The notes: a model not told the origin generated them from the letters alone. Numbered from the stretch's first letter, positions 7,363 through 18,157 are shown. The stretch: 64,000 nt of DNA from 630D-37 sp037478835 (GCA_037478835.1 JBBFLV010000001.1:372001-436000); one strand, 5' to 3'. Program-made: numbers and translations.

Positions 7363-10040
7363 GGGCCCTCTTCCTCCACGACCGGCGCTTTGAGTGGCAA
7401 AGAAAAAGCGATGCAGGCACCTTTTGACGGTGTTTCAACCCAGATGCTGCCCCCATGAGCACGTACCAATCCATGGCAGATCGAAAGTCCCAGGCCGGCA
7501 CCGCTGGCAGTGCGAGTTAAGCCGGATTCAACACGGTAAAAGCTTTCAAAGATGCGTTCCCGTTCGGTGTCCGGGATGCCGGGGCCATCATCGCTGACAC
7601 GAAAGACCACGTTTTCGCCCTCTTTTCGCACCTCGATGTGGATCGTGGCCTCGGCGCCAGCGTATTTCACCGCATTATCCAGGAGATTACGAATCACCGT
7701 CTCCATTCGCAAACGGTCCACGTACAGGGGAGGCAGATTTTCTTCCACATTCACTTCCAATTGCAGGGTGGAAGGCAAATGCATCTGCTCGATTGCGCTC
7801 CAAATCAGGGTTCGAGCATCGCAGGGTTGAAGCGAAAGTTTGAGCGAACCGGCCTCCAAGCGCGAAAGGTCCAGCAGGTTGTTGACCAGGTGAGAGAGCC
7901 GATCGGCCTCCTGAGAGATAATGGTCAGGAATTCGCGTTGGGCGCTTTCATCCCAGCGCACATCCTCGGCCAAAAGGGTCGATGCATAGCCTTTGATCGC
8001 CGCCAATGGGGTGCGCAACTCGTGAGAGACGGTGGAAATCAAACTGGATTTCATGCGATCGAGTTCGCGCTCCGGGGTGGCATCGCGCACCAGCACACCG
8101 CGCCCGATGGAGGTGGCCTGATCATCGGTGACCTCGAAGGTTTCCAACCAAAGGAACCGTTTTCCCCTTTCGGTCCGATAGGTGATCTCACAGTTTTTGC
8201 GCTCACCGCTCACCAGCGCACGGATCTCTTCTCGGCTGTTTTGCGGATCGGTGCTGAAGGATGCCAACATTTCGAGGAGCTCGCCGAGGGTGCGGTTTTG
8301 GAGGTTTGTCTGTGGCTGTTGCAACCATTCTGCCATGCGTCGGTTGACGTAAATGATGCGATCCTGAAGATCACCCAGTAGAATACCAACATCCAGGGAT
8401 TCCATTAGCGCCTGCAGACGATGGGTTTGCTCGGCCAGCTGCATATCGCTGCGCTCGAAGAGCAACGCGTTTTCGATCGCCATGGTGGCGTGATTGGCGA
8501 ATGTAGTCAGGAGACGAATTTCGTTATAGGTAAAGTGATGCGGTTCGGAGTGGTAGATGACCAATACGGTGGGCGGGGCGTGTTTGGTTTTGAGAGGCAC
8601 GGCCAGCAAGGCACGATGCCCCTCGGCGCGGGCGGCAGCCCGACGGCGCACGTAGCTAGGGTCGGTCTCGGTATCGCTGACGAAGATCGCTTCTCCGCTA
8701 TGGAGCGCTCGCATGGCCACCGAATCGGGTTCGCTGGGTTGGATGGCCAATTGCTCGACGTAATGTGCCGAAAGTCCACGGCTGGCACGCACTCGGAACA
8801 CACCGCGCCGTTCGTCGAGGGCAATGATGGCACAGCGCTGCACGTTCAACAGGCGTCCCATTTGTTCCAGGATGCGATCGAGAACGGCGTCGATTTCTAG
8901 TGTGGAGACGACGGCGGCGCTGGTTTCGAGCAAAGTGCTTTGCTCGCGAAAGCGTTCGGCGATCGAATCACGCATGCGCAAGATGCTACGGATCAGGTGA
9001 CCGATCTGATCGCTGCGCCGGGCCAGACGCTCTATCCTTGCCAACTCTTCCTCGGTGGGTGGACGGTTATCTCCGATGGCCTGGCTGAATGGCACCAGGT
9101 GCTCAATCGGCCAGATCACGCGCGCCGCCAGTGCCCACCAGAAAAAGAAGCCGATCCCCACGAAGGTGAAGAGAGTCAAGAACGTGAGCCGTTCCAGGGC
9201 GAACTGCGTGGAGAAGACGACTTGCGTTGGCTGACTAAGGATCACCGTCCAGCCTAAGGAGGGGAGAGCAACGCGCGTATACAATCGCTCCTCGCCACTG
9301 GGAGCGCGTGCAACCAGGGTTGTGGTTTGCAGATCCTCCTTCAGGATTGCTAAGGGGAGAAGGGCATTGGCCGGCTTGAGCAACCATTGCGTATCATTGT
9401 GGGCGATGATCTGTTGGGCAGTATCCAGGATCAGCAGTTCCAGATCGCTTTCTGCAGGGTGGGTTTCGCGAACCAAGATCAGCGCCTGACTCAAGCTTTC
9501 CAAGCGGATATTCGCGCCGATCAAGCCGAGAAACTCCCCTCTCTCGGACCAAAGCGGCATGACCGCCGTCGCTACGGGTTGCTGGGTGGTAGGAGAGATG
9601 CGCCCCTGGGAGATGAAAGGAGAACGGGTGGTGAGGGCACGGCGGAAGTAATCACGGAAGGAAAAATCTACCCCAACGGTCGAGCCGGGCCCTTCCGGGT
9701 AGTGGTAGAGCATGATGCCACGAGCATCCAGCCGATAGACTAGGTTGACCTGGGGATGCGTGAGAAGCATCAGGCGAAAAATCGGACGCATGCCTTCCAG
9801 ATCGGCCCGGCGTACCGCTTCGTAGCCGGCGAGTTCTTGCACGGCATGGAGCATATCCTGCAGGCTTCCTGCCGTCCCCTGGGCCACGGCCTGGGTCAGC
9901 GAGAGATTGCCGGCTTCGACGTTCTGGCGGATGCGGGTGCGGGCAATTTGGTTGAGTAGGACCAGAGAAGTGAGAAGCGGGATGGCCAGGAGCAGGTAAA
10001 GGGCAAGGATCTGAAGGCGCAGGTCAAAGGTTCTGTGCAT
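7359..10040 (-). CDS. Membrane sensor histidine kinase (Cache-HAMP-GAF-PAS-HisKA-HATPase)
   Basis: Senses an extracellular ligand and phosphorylates the adjacent regulator; 893 aa. Order: N-terminal TM (about 8-30), extracellular Cache-like domain (about 35-265, with FRDYFRRAL), second TM near 285, HAMP-like linker, GAF (about 380-530), PAS (about 545-650), HisKA with phospho-acceptor His673 in STVSHELRTPL, and HATPase with DNAVKYAG, DDGPGIP and GAGLGLSI boxes. The ATG at 10040 fits the first helix; an in-frame ATG at 10076 is possible. dCache domains often bind amino acids, which would suit the neighbouring liv genes (inference). Confidence 0.9.
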   Translation of the reverse strand: MHRTFDLRLQILALYLLLAIPLLTSLVLLNQIARTRIRQNVEAGNLSLTQAVAQGTAGSLQDMLHAVQELAGYEAVRRADLEGMRPIFRLMLLTHPQVNLVYRLDARGIMLYHYPEGPGSTVGVDFSFRDYFRRALTTRSPFISQGRISPTTQQPVATAVMPLWSERGEFLGLIGANIRLESLSQALILVRETHPAESDLELLILDTAQQIIAHNDTQWLLKPANALLPLAILKEDLQTTTLVARAPSGEERLYTRVALPSLGWTVILSQPTQVVFSTQFALERLTFLTLFTFVGIGFFFWWALAARVIWPIEHLVPFSQAIGDNRPPTEEELARIERLARRSDQIGHLIRSILRMRDSIAERFREQSTLLETSAAVVSTLEIDAVLDRILEQMGRLLNVQRCAIIALDERRGVFRVRASRGLSAHYVEQLAIQPSEPDSVAMRALHSGEAIFVSDTETDPSYVRRRAAARAEGHRALLAVPLKTKHAPPTVLVIYHSEPHHFTYNEIRLLTTFANHATMAIENALLFERSDMQLAEQTHRLQALMESLDVGILLGDLQDRIIYVNRRMAEWLQQPQTNLQNRTLGELLEMLASFSTDPQNSREEIRALVSGERKNCEITYRTERGKRFLWLETFEVTDDQATSIGRGVLVRDATPERELDRMKSSLISTVSHELRTPLAAIKGYASTLLAEDVRWDESAQREFLTIISQEADRLSHLVNNLLDLSRLEAGSLKLSLQPCDARTLIWSAIEQMHLPSTLQLEVNVEENLPPLYVDRLRMETVIRNLLDNAVKYAGAEATIHIEVRKEGENVVFRVSDDGPGIPDTERERIFESFYRVESGLTRTASGAGLGLSICHGLVRAHGGSIWVETPSKGACIAFSLPLKAPVVEEEGP

Positions 10041-10142
10041 GGCAAATTTCCGGGTGCAACGGAGTCCCGATTTCATTTTACCAGGGTTGGGAATCTCCGG
10101 CAGGAAATGATGCTAGACCTTGAGCCGCGGATGAAACGGGAG

Positions 10143-10170
10143 ATCGCCGAGGCCGGTATCAGCCGGCGAT
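10143..10170 (-). terminator. Possible terminator after the MFS gene
   Basis: ATCGCCG (10143-10149) pairs with CGGCGAT (10164-10170), with further GC pairing inside the loop. It starts 3 nt beyond the MFS stop on the minus strand. The T tract is poor, so this may be a 3'-end stabiliser rather than an efficient terminator. Confidence 0.45.
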
Positions 10171-10172
10171 GT

Positions 10173-11501
10173 TCAAGCCTCCGTGGGGATCTGTTCACCG
10201 GGTAAATATTCGTGATCGGGCAGGAGGGTATCGGCTTCACGGAGCGTGGGAATGAAGAATGCGGTGATGGCGGTCAGGATGATCCCGAAGGAAAAAAGCA
10301 CGATCAGCAGGCTCATTCCGGTGCCGGGACCGTAGCCGAAGAGTCGAAGAAGCATAGACGGGGCTCTATCTGGGTGGCTCATAAGGGGTTCGGCGACGAG
10401 ATCGGCTAATGTTCCGGCGATGATCGGAGCAATCGGTTGGGTGAACCAGGCGATCAGGCGACGGGCTGAAAAGACCCGCCCCTGGATGTGAGGGGCAACT
10501 TTTGCCTGCCAGAGGGCTTGATTGGATGCGTTGATCAGCGGAGAGACAAGATCGGCCAAGAAAAACGCGATGGATAACATCAACCAGTTTTGCTTCGAGC
10601 CCCAAAGGCCGGCGGAGAACAGAAATATGCCACTGAGCATCCAACCGAAAATCACGCCGTGGGCCCGTCGGCGAAGCCCGCCCCAAATGCTCATGAGCAC
10701 ACCTCCTGCGATGTTGCCGAGCGCACCGATGGTTTGCAAAGAACCGTAAAGCAACGCATTCTGATTGCTGCGTGCCAGAATGGCAGGAGGAAAAAGGGTG
10801 AAGATCATGCCGGCAAATAGGTTACCGACCAGGAAGAGCAATTGCATTCCAAGCAGGCTAGGGCGCGCAAAGATATATCGAAAACCCCACAGGGCTTCCT
10901 GCAGAAGGTTGTCTTCTTGAGAGACATTTTCATTCGGGGTGATCGGCTGAGGGACAATCACGAAAGCGAGCGCGGCAATCGCCAGAAAGAAAGTGAGCAC
11001 ATCCAGCGTCAAGAGGCCGGTTAGGCCGATGATCGGGTAGAGCGCTCCGGCCAAAGTCGGTGCCAGGACGGCCGGTCCGGCCTCCATTAGGGACATCAGA
11101 CCGTTGGCCCGACCGAGATGTTCTTTCGGCACCAAGGTGCTGATGGCGGCTGAATAGGCCGGCCATTGGAAAGTGTTTCCCAATCCGTTGAGCACGGCGG
11201 CGATATACAGATGCCAGAATTCCAATCGACCCAGCGCGTACAGGATCAGGATCAAACCGGTAGCCAAAACGGCGGTGAGATCGCTTACCATCATCATCAG
11301 TTTGCGATTGTACCGATCTACCATCACCCCGGCCGGAATGGACATGATCAGAAAGGGGGTAATGAAAAACACTTGCATGAGACCCATGGCAGTGGCGCTA
11401 CGGGTTTGCTCGTACATCCATAGCGTCAGGGCAAAGTGGCTCATGCTGGATGCCAGCACCGAGATCAACTGCCCAATCCAAATGAGCAAGAAAGCGGACA
11501 T
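10173..11501 (-). CDS. MFS transporter, EntS/macrolide-efflux (MFS_3) type
   Basis: Proton-driven exporter of 442 aa with about 12 hydrophobic helices and the loop 2-3 signature PAGVMVDRYNRKLMMM near residue 60, typical of the MefA/EntS branch of small-molecule and siderophore exporters. The ATG at 11501 (MSAFLLIWIGQL) is preferred. The longer frame from 11549 begins inside a degenerate octamer repeat and encodes a non-hydrophobic, repeat-derived leader. It stands alone between a terminator and the kinase gene. Substrate is unknown. Confidence 0.85.
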   Translation of the reverse strand: MSAFLLIWIGQLISVLASSMSHFALTLWMYEQTRSATAMGLMQVFFITPFLIMSIPAGVMVDRYNRKLMMMVSDLTAVLATGLILILYALGRLEFWHLYIAAVLNGLGNTFQWPAYSAAISTLVPKEHLGRANGLMSLMEAGPAVLAPTLAGALYPIIGLTGLLTLDVLTFFLAIAALAFVIVPQPITPNENVSQEDNLLQEALWGFRYIFARPSLLGMQLLFLVGNLFAGMIFTLFPPAILARSNQNALLYGSLQTIGALGNIAGGVLMSIWGGLRRRAHGVIFGWMLSGIFLFSAGLWGSKQNWLMLSIAFFLADLVSPLINASNQALWQAKVAPHIQGRVFSARRLIAWFTQPIAPIIAGTLADLVAEPLMSHPDRAPSMLLRLFGYGPGTGMSLLIVLFSFGIILTAITAFFIPTLREADTLLPDHEYLPGEQIPTEA

Positions 11502-11523
11502 GCCGGTAGGACGCTTAATCCGT

Positions 11524-11620
11524 GTGGTTCGATGGTTGGATGGTCGCATAGTTTTTAGTCAAGTGGTCGGGTGGTCTTGTGGTCGGTTGGTCGGAGGGTC
11601 GGTTAGTCGGGTGGTCGGGG
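11524..11620. repeat. Degenerate 8-bp tandem repeat
   Basis: About a dozen imperfect copies of the octamer GTGGTCGG (minus strand CCGACCAC) run through the 5' region of the MFS gene, including the extended in-frame ATG at 11549. Phase is kept at 8 bp over nearly 100 bp. No coding sense is apparent. Confidence 0.75.
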
Positions 11621-11701
11621 ATCGGGTGATTGATCGAAGGGCTTTGTTCCCGATCGGACGAGTGGCGGAGCGAGGGTGTGCCGAAGACTAGGAGAAGATG
11701 C

Positions 11702-11756
11702 AGGGGATACCGGCCGGGATGATGGGTGATCCCCGATCTTCCGGCAGGTATCCCCT
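11702..11756. terminator. Long hairpin after carbamate kinase
   Basis: AGGGGATACC (11702-11711) is the reverse complement of GGTATCCCCT (11747-11756), with further CCGG pairing inside. It lies 21 nt past the carbamate kinase stop on the minus strand and probably ends the purine operon transcript. Confidence 0.55.
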
Positions 11757-11776
11757 ATGCTGTTTGGAGAATCTGC

Positions 11777-12730
11777 TTAGGGTACGATCCAGGTACCAGT
11801 TTCGCCGCGTAGGGCACGGCCGATGTTTTCCGGGTTGGTGATCAGCGCCTTGCCGTTCGGGTTGGCCTCCAGGAACCAGATGATGGCCTGGATTTTGGGT
11901 GCCATGGAGCCTTTGGCAAAATGCACCCCTTCGGCTAGGTACTGTTTGGCTTCGGCCAGCGTCATCTGATCCACCCAGCGCTGGTTGGGTTTACCGAAAT
12001 TCAGCGCCACTTTTTCGACCGCCGTGGAGATGAGAAAGAGATCGGCGCCGATGGCGCGTGCCAGCAGGCTGGCGGCATAGTCCTTATCGATCACTGCGGC
12101 GATGCCACGCAGCTGACGGTTGCCGGTATCGATCACCGGGATGCCGCCACCGCCGACAGCGATGGTGATCACGCCGGCTTGGAGCAGGGTTTTGATCACG
12201 TCCAGCTCGATGATCTCTTTGGGCAAAGGGGAAGGAACCACCCGGCGCCAGCCGCGGCCGGCATCTTCAACCACCGTCCAGCCCTGTTCCTGTTGACGGC
12301 GGCGGGCTTCCTCTTCCGTCATGAATCCACCGATCGGTTTGGTGGGATTCTGGAAGGCGGGATCGTTTCGATCGACCAGCACCTGCGTGACCACAGTAGC
12401 GACGGGACGACGAATGCCACGGCGATAGAGCTCGTTTTGCAGGTTTTGCTGTAAAGCATAGCCGATCGCGCCCTGGGTATCTGCACCGCAAACATCCAGC
12501 GGCACCTCGTGCATCCCCTCCACCTTGTGGGCGATCTCGGAACGGCGCAGGATAAAACCGACCTGCGGTCCGTTGCCGTGCCCGATCGCCACATCCCAGC
12601 CTTGCTCGATCATTTCGGCGATGTAATAACAGGTCTCACGGGCGGCCTCGTATTGATCTTCGACGGTTTTATGCGCCTCGTCCTTGATGAGCGAATTCCC
12701 ACCGATGGCAATGACGGCCAGTTTTCCCAT
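11777..12730 (-). CDS. arcC: Carbamate kinase (YqeA/ArcC type)
   Basis: Transfers the phosphate of carbamoyl phosphate to ADP, giving ATP, CO2 and ammonia, which is the energy-yielding last step of purine or arginine fermentation. The 317 aa, normal length, show the family start LAVIAIGGNSLI, the GHGNGPQVG loop (about residues 50-58) and C-terminal GSMAPKIQA. RBS AAGGAGG precedes the ATG. It follows the YgeW-type carbamoyltransferase by 9 nt, as yqeA accompanies ygeW in E. coli. No arcA is nearby, so a purine/ureido role is likelier than arginine deiminase. Confidence 0.92.
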   Translation of the reverse strand: MGKLAVIAIGGNSLIKDEAHKTVEDQYEAARETCYYIAEMIEQGWDVAIGHGNGPQVGFILRRSEIAHKVEGMHEVPLDVCGADTQGAIGYALQQNLQNELYRRGIRRPVATVVTQVLVDRNDPAFQNPTKPIGGFMTEEEARRRQQEQGWTVVEDAGRGWRRVVPSPLPKEIIELDVIKTLLQAGVITIAVGGGGIPVIDTGNRQLRGIAAVIDKDYAASLLARAIGADLFLISTAVEKVALNFGKPNQRWVDQMTLAEAKQYLAEGVHFAKGSMAPKIQAIIWFLEANPNGKALITNPENIGRALRGETGTWIVP

Positions 12731-12739
12731 TTTGCCTCC

Positions 12740-13729
12740 TTAGGCCATGGTCAGCGCCATGACGGCTTTCTGAACGTGCAGACGGTTCTCGGCCTGATCG
12801 TAAACGACCGAATGAGGACCATCGATCACTTCATCGGTGACCTCGATGTTGCGATCGGCCGGCAGCGGGTGCATGTAGATGGCATCTTCTTTGGCCACGC
12901 GCAGTTTGGCGGCATCCATGATCCAGTGTTTATACTGATCCTGCAGGCGCTTGCCCTCTTCCGGGTCGGTGGTGGTGAGCAGGGGGCCCCAGGATTTGGC
13001 GTAGATCACGTCGGCATCTTTGCAGGCTTCCTCCATCCCGTTGGGATCGGCGATGATCTCAAAAGCGGTACCGTATTTACGGGCTTGTTCCCGTGCCTGC
13101 TCGACGATATCGGGCATGAGGGGGAATTCCGGCGGGTACGCCAGGGTAATATCCATGCCGAAGCGCGGCATTTGCAGGATCAACGATTGAGGCACGGAAA
13201 TCGGCTTCAAGTACGAGGCAGCATAGGCCCAGGAGACGACCAGCTTCTTGCGGCGCAAATCGCGCCCTTTCTTTTCGATGATGGTCATCAGGTCGGCCAG
13301 GATTTGGAAGGGGTGGTAGATTTCACATTGCATGTTCAGCACCGGCACGCGGCTGTATTGAGCCACTTCGTTGATATAGCGATTCCCTGTTCCCCATTCT
13401 ACGTGACGGATGGCAATGCCATCGAAATAGCGGCCGTAAATCTCGCCGATCTCTTTGGCGGTATCGCCGTGGGCAATTTGGGTGGTTTTGCTTTCGATAA
13501 AGGCGGCGTGACCACCGAGCTGCGCCATGCCGGCCTCAAACGAGCCGCGCGTGCGGGTGCTGGAATAGAAGAAAAGCATGGCCAAAACCTTATCCCGCAG
13601 GTAGGGATGAGGTTCTCCCAGAGCGCGTTTGCGCTTGAGGTCAAAGGCCACATCGAGTACGGTTTCGACTTCTTCTTTGCTGAAATCCAGGTCGCCGATC
13701 AGATCGCGACCGCGAAGATAGGTCTGCAT
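12740..13729 (-). CDS. ygeW: YgeW-type knotted carbamoyltransferase
   Basis: Member of the aspartate/ornithine carbamoyltransferase superfamily, 329 aa. The carbamoyl-phosphate motif STRTR is at residues 57-61 (FFYSSTRTRGSFE), with HPFQILADL in the middle and HPLP near the C-terminus. The ornithine-type SMG loop is replaced by AKSWGPL, as in the YgeW/knotted group, so it is not a standard OTCase. It is expected to release carbamoyl phosphate from a ureido intermediate for the kinase. ATG 13729 has a perfect AAGGAGG; the 65 extra codons upstream in frame are rejected. Confidence 0.85.
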   Translation of the reverse strand: MQTYLRGRDLIGDLDFSKEEVETVLDVAFDLKRKRALGEPHPYLRDKVLAMLFFYSSTRTRGSFEAGMAQLGGHAAFIESKTTQIAHGDTAKEIGEIYGRYFDGIAIRHVEWGTGNRYINEVAQYSRVPVLNMQCEIYHPFQILADLMTIIEKKGRDLRRKKLVVSWAYAASYLKPISVPQSLILQMPRFGMDITLAYPPEFPLMPDIVEQAREQARKYGTAFEIIADPNGMEEACKDADVIYAKSWGPLLTTTDPEEGKRLQDQYKHWIMDAAKLRVAKEDAIYMHPLPADRNIEVTDEVIDGPHSVVYDQAENRLHVQKAVMALTMA

Positions 13730-13757
13730 AGGAACCTCCTTGAGAATGAAAGTTGAT

Positions 13758-13774
13758 GCCGGTCTGAGACCGGC
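13758..13774. promoter_or_regulatory. Perfect palindrome upstream of ygeW
   Basis: GCCGGTCTGAGACCGGC: 8-bp arms around a single base, 29 nt upstream of the ygeW ATG. The core GGTCTnAGACC resembles the GGTC/GACC half-sites of HutC-type GntR operators but with one extra central base. It may alternatively be a dispersed palindromic repeat or an mRNA hairpin. Confidence 0.45.
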
Positions 13775-14028
13775 GGTAGTTGTCATAAGGTACCGAAGAA
13801 CGATCCACCGTCTGTTACTAACTCGATCGGCCAAATAGTGGGGTGGCAAATCCTGACAGCTTGAGGTGAGGATGACGAGGATATCTTCCAGGTCAATAGC
13901 GGCTTGGGAAAGCCAAGTGAGCATTTCGTGGAGCTGATCGGTCGGAATTTCTTCCGGAAGGACTTCGCCAGCTCATGGGGAATGTTTCCAAACGGTATCG
14001 TTGCTTCGGTTTGTTAAGGTGCGGTGAC

Positions 14029-14060
14029 GAAAAAGCTTCGGGGCGCGGCGGTAGCCGAAG
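14029..14060 (-). terminator. Intrinsic terminator after ygeY
   Basis: On the minus strand CTTCGG (14060-14055) pairs with CCGAAG (14041-14036), followed by CTTTTTC. It begins 2 nt beyond the ygeY stop, so it would reduce read-through from the head of the purine operon into ygeW-arcC. Confidence 0.6.
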
Positions 14061-14061
14061 G

Positions 14062-15282
14062 TCAAGGCTGATGCGAGTAGCGTTCGCGCAGCACCGCCGG
14101 GAACAGGGCATAGAATTCGGTGGCGGCGACCACCTCGTCAAGCGGGATCTGTTCGTGGAGCGTATGGGCAAATTCTTCGTTTCCCGGCCCGAATCCGATG
14201 GATGGGATGCCGGCCTTGCCGGCCCAATAGGTGCCATTCGTGGAGAAATTCCATTTGCCGGTCGGGCGCTCTACTTTCCAAAGGCGACGAATGGTTTCCT
14301 GGCCAGCCTGTACCAGCGGATGCGATTCTTCGAGCGCCCAGGCCGGGTAGTATTTATCCACAGGAAAGACGAAGCCAGTGTAGGAAGGGGTATCGTAGAA
14401 CAGCTCTTCCACTTTGATCTGATCGCGCAGGTAACCGGGGATGAGATCGCGCACCTGCTGAATGGCCTCTTCTTTCGTCTCGCCAAAGGTCAGACGACGG
14501 TCGATGAAGATGGTGAAACTATCCGGCACGGCGTTGATCGAGGCCGTGCTGATCTTAGCGTCGGTGACGACGATGGTGGCTTTCCCCAGAAATTCGTGGG
14601 AGGGCAGGTGCGCATCCAGGTCACGAATGCCGGCAATCACAGGGAGCATTTTGTAGAGGGCATTATCACCCAGATAGTGGGAAGCAGCATGGGCTGAACG
14701 GCCGCTAGCGGTGACTTTCAGCTCCACCCGCCCTTTGTGACCGCGGTAGACCTGCATACGTGTCGGCTCGCCGATGACGACGAAATCCGGGCGCACTTTC
14801 GGGTCCACTTCGACGAAGGCGTTTGGGGCGATGCCATCGCACCATTCTTCCATATTGCCGAAGTAGTACACTGTCCAGCCATCCAGCAATCCCAGATCGC
14901 GGGCGATCGCCAGACCATAGACCATGCCGGGGGTGGAACCTTTTTCATCGCAGGCGCCGCGAGCGTAGAGGATGCCGTTTTCCACCTTGCCCTCGAACGG
15001 GTCCCAGGGCCAGGACTTGGGGTCGCCGATGCCGACGGTATCAATGTGCGAGTCGTAGACCAGGATGCGCGGGCCGGAGCCGATGCGCCCTAGGATGTTG
15101 CCCATCTTATCGAAGCGCACTTCATCGAAGCCCAGTTTGCGCATTTCCTGGCCGATGCGCTCGCCCACCTCGCGGATTTGCGAATCCATCGAGGGAATGG
15201 CGACGATCTCGCGGAAGAAACGGATGATCTCTTCACGTTGGGATTGAACACGGGATTGAATTGCTTGTACTTTGTCTTGCAT
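14062..15282 (-). CDS. ygeY: YgeY-type M20 family metallohydrolase
   Basis: Dinuclear-metal amidohydrolase/peptidase of the M20 family, 406 aa. Metal-site motifs visible: YDSHIDTV (about residues 75-82), ACDEKGS (about 108-114), EEWCDG (catalytic Glu, about 144) and HTLHEQ near residue 379; the dimerisation domain lies between. Sequence style and context match YgeY, encoded with ygeW and yqeA in the anaerobic purine/uric-acid gene set, rather than ArgE/DapE. The natural substrate is a ureido or amide intermediate by inference. It is preceded by the GntR gene (25 nt gap) and followed by a terminator. Confidence 0.85.
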   Translation of the reverse strand: MQDKVQAIQSRVQSQREEIIRFFREIVAIPSMDSQIREVGERIGQEMRKLGFDEVRFDKMGNILGRIGSGPRILVYDSHIDTVGIGDPKSWPWDPFEGKVENGILYARGACDEKGSTPGMVYGLAIARDLGLLDGWTVYYFGNMEEWCDGIAPNAFVEVDPKVRPDFVVIGEPTRMQVYRGHKGRVELKVTASGRSAHAASHYLGDNALYKMLPVIAGIRDLDAHLPSHEFLGKATIVVTDAKISTASINAVPDSFTIFIDRRLTFGETKEEAIQQVRDLIPGYLRDQIKVEELFYDTPSYTGFVFPVDKYYPAWALEESHPLVQAGQETIRRLWKVERPTGKWNFSTNGTYWAGKAGIPSIGFGPGNEEFAHTLHEQIPLDEVVAATEFYALFPAVLRERYSHQP

Positions 15283-15307
15283 TACGAACCTCTTTGTAAA
15301 TGTGGAA

Positions 15308-16023
15308 TTATTCGCTTTTCGCGATGCGACGCAGAATGTGGAAGTGGAAGTAGCCAGGGATAAAGGCGCTGATGGAATAATCGATCACGCGCCCATCCTG
15401 GCGGAAGAGCTGGGAGGTGAAGAGAAGGAGCACGTCATGGCGCTGAATGCGGAGCACGCGGGCGATCTCTGCGTCTGCCAGCGTGGCGCTGATCGAGGCT
15501 TTGGAAACGGCCAATTCTTCTCCGCGCTCCAGCAAAAAGTCGAGCACCGAGCCGCCGAATGTTTCGGGGAAATCTTCCGGTCGGAGCACGTCCAGCGGCA
15601 GGGTATCCACGAGATAGGCCACCGGGTGATCGGCGATCCAGATCACGCGTCGGACGCGCGTCACTTCGGCATTGGCCGGGAGACTGAGCATCTGGCGCGC
15701 AGTGTCATCAGCAAGGATGCGTTCGATCTCTAGGTTACGCACCTGGATCTGCAGCCCGAAGCGCCGGGCGGTCTTTTCCAGGCTTTCCAGCACTTCCAGG
15801 CCCGCCTCCAAGATCGGAGCGCGTGCCGAGACAAATGTCCCCGATCCCTGGCGACGATGGATCAGTCCTTGCACTTCAAAGGCACGCATGGCCTCGCGCA
15901 GGGTGGCGCGTGAAACGCCAAGCTGCCGTGCCAGTTCCGGTTCGGAGGGGAGGCGCTTTCCGGCCGGGGTTTCGGCGATCAGAGCGGCCAGGCGCTCTTG
16001 GAGAAGACGAGAAGAGGCGCGGG

Positions 16024-16027
<4 letters not shown>
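15308..16027 (-). CDS. GntR-family (HutC/UTRA) transcriptional regulator
   Basis: Probable regulator of the purine operon; 239 aa. An N-terminal winged helix spans about residues 5-70 (RLPSEPELARQLGVSRATLREAMRAFEVQGLIHRRQGSGTFV) and a C-terminal UTRA ligand domain about 90-230 (VTRVRRVIWIADHPVAYLVDTLP...YSISAFIPGYFHFHI). It overlaps the end of adenine deaminase by 4 nt, so it is co-expressed with its likely targets. The palindrome at 19547-19557 in the operon promoter and the one at 13758-13774 are candidate operators. The effector is presumably a purine or breakdown product (inference). Confidence 0.9.
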
Positions 16028-17811
<1,784 letters not shown>

Positions 17812-17832
17812 GAGAACTCCTTCCCGAGGTCT

Positions 17833-18141
17833 CTATCCTCGAATGTTGAGCCAAGCAATTACGGCCACCAGAAGCATGATGGCGAATAGTACGCTGGGCA
17901 GAAATAGCACCAATCCGAGTCGGTTTCTGCCCGTCTTCACGCTATAGGCGCTCAGAAAGAGCGAGAGGGGGATTAACCATGCCAACTGACGGAGATCGGA
18001 ATTCGTCTGCAAGTAGAAGCTGATCGGGATGCTGAGAAAGACTGCAACCAGGATGAACCAGAAGTTCTTGCGCCAGAGGCCGATCACCGCCAGTAGCAGG
18101 GCCAGGATGAAAGCGGGGAAAGCGAGAGAAGGATTGAACAT
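17833..18141 (-). CDS. Small four-helix membrane protein, unknown
   Basis: 102 aa, almost entirely hydrophobic, with about four predicted helices and positive residues (WRKN, KTGRNR) between them. RBS TGGAG precedes the ATG. It lies inside the purine operon, 16 nt after the 8-oxoguanine deaminase and 21 nt before ade. No family was recognised. Position suggests a role linked to purine uptake or membrane association, but it is too small for a known purine permease. Confidence 0.7.
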   Translation of the reverse strand: MFNPSLAFPAFILALLLAVIGLWRKNFWFILVAVFLSIPISFYLQTNSDLRQLAWLIPLSLFLSAYSVKTGRNRLGLVLFLPSVLFAIMLLVAVIAWLNIRG

Positions 18142-18157
18142 GGGACATCTCCAGGAA

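Larger units (their letters stand above)
13730..14061. other. Intergenic region between ygeY and ygeW
   Basis: 332 bp. It holds a terminator next to ygeY, a perfect 17-bp palindrome near ygeW, and an in-frame open stretch (13924-13730) whose translation looks protein-like (LTWLSQAAIDLEDILVIL) but has no RBS and joins the ygeW frame. The last is possibly the remnant of a lost small gene. No convincing promoter was found, although ygeW-arcC would need one if the terminator works. Confidence 0.5.

Noticed and set aside
12740..13729. Ordinary ornithine carbamoyltransferase of the arginine deiminase pathway
   Set aside because: The ornithine SMG loop is replaced by AKSWGPL, no arcA is present, and ygeY/GntR/ade context points to the YgeW group.
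12179..13756. Long plus-strand open frames opposite carbamate kinase and ygeW (e.g. 12509-13756)
   Set aside because: Antisense shadows of high-GC genes; His/Gly-rich, no RBS, no recognisable family.
13730..13924. N-terminal extension of ygeW to 13924
   Set aside because: The ATG at 13729 has a perfect AAGGAGG and matches the family start; the extension crosses a palindrome and is unlike any carbamoyltransferase.
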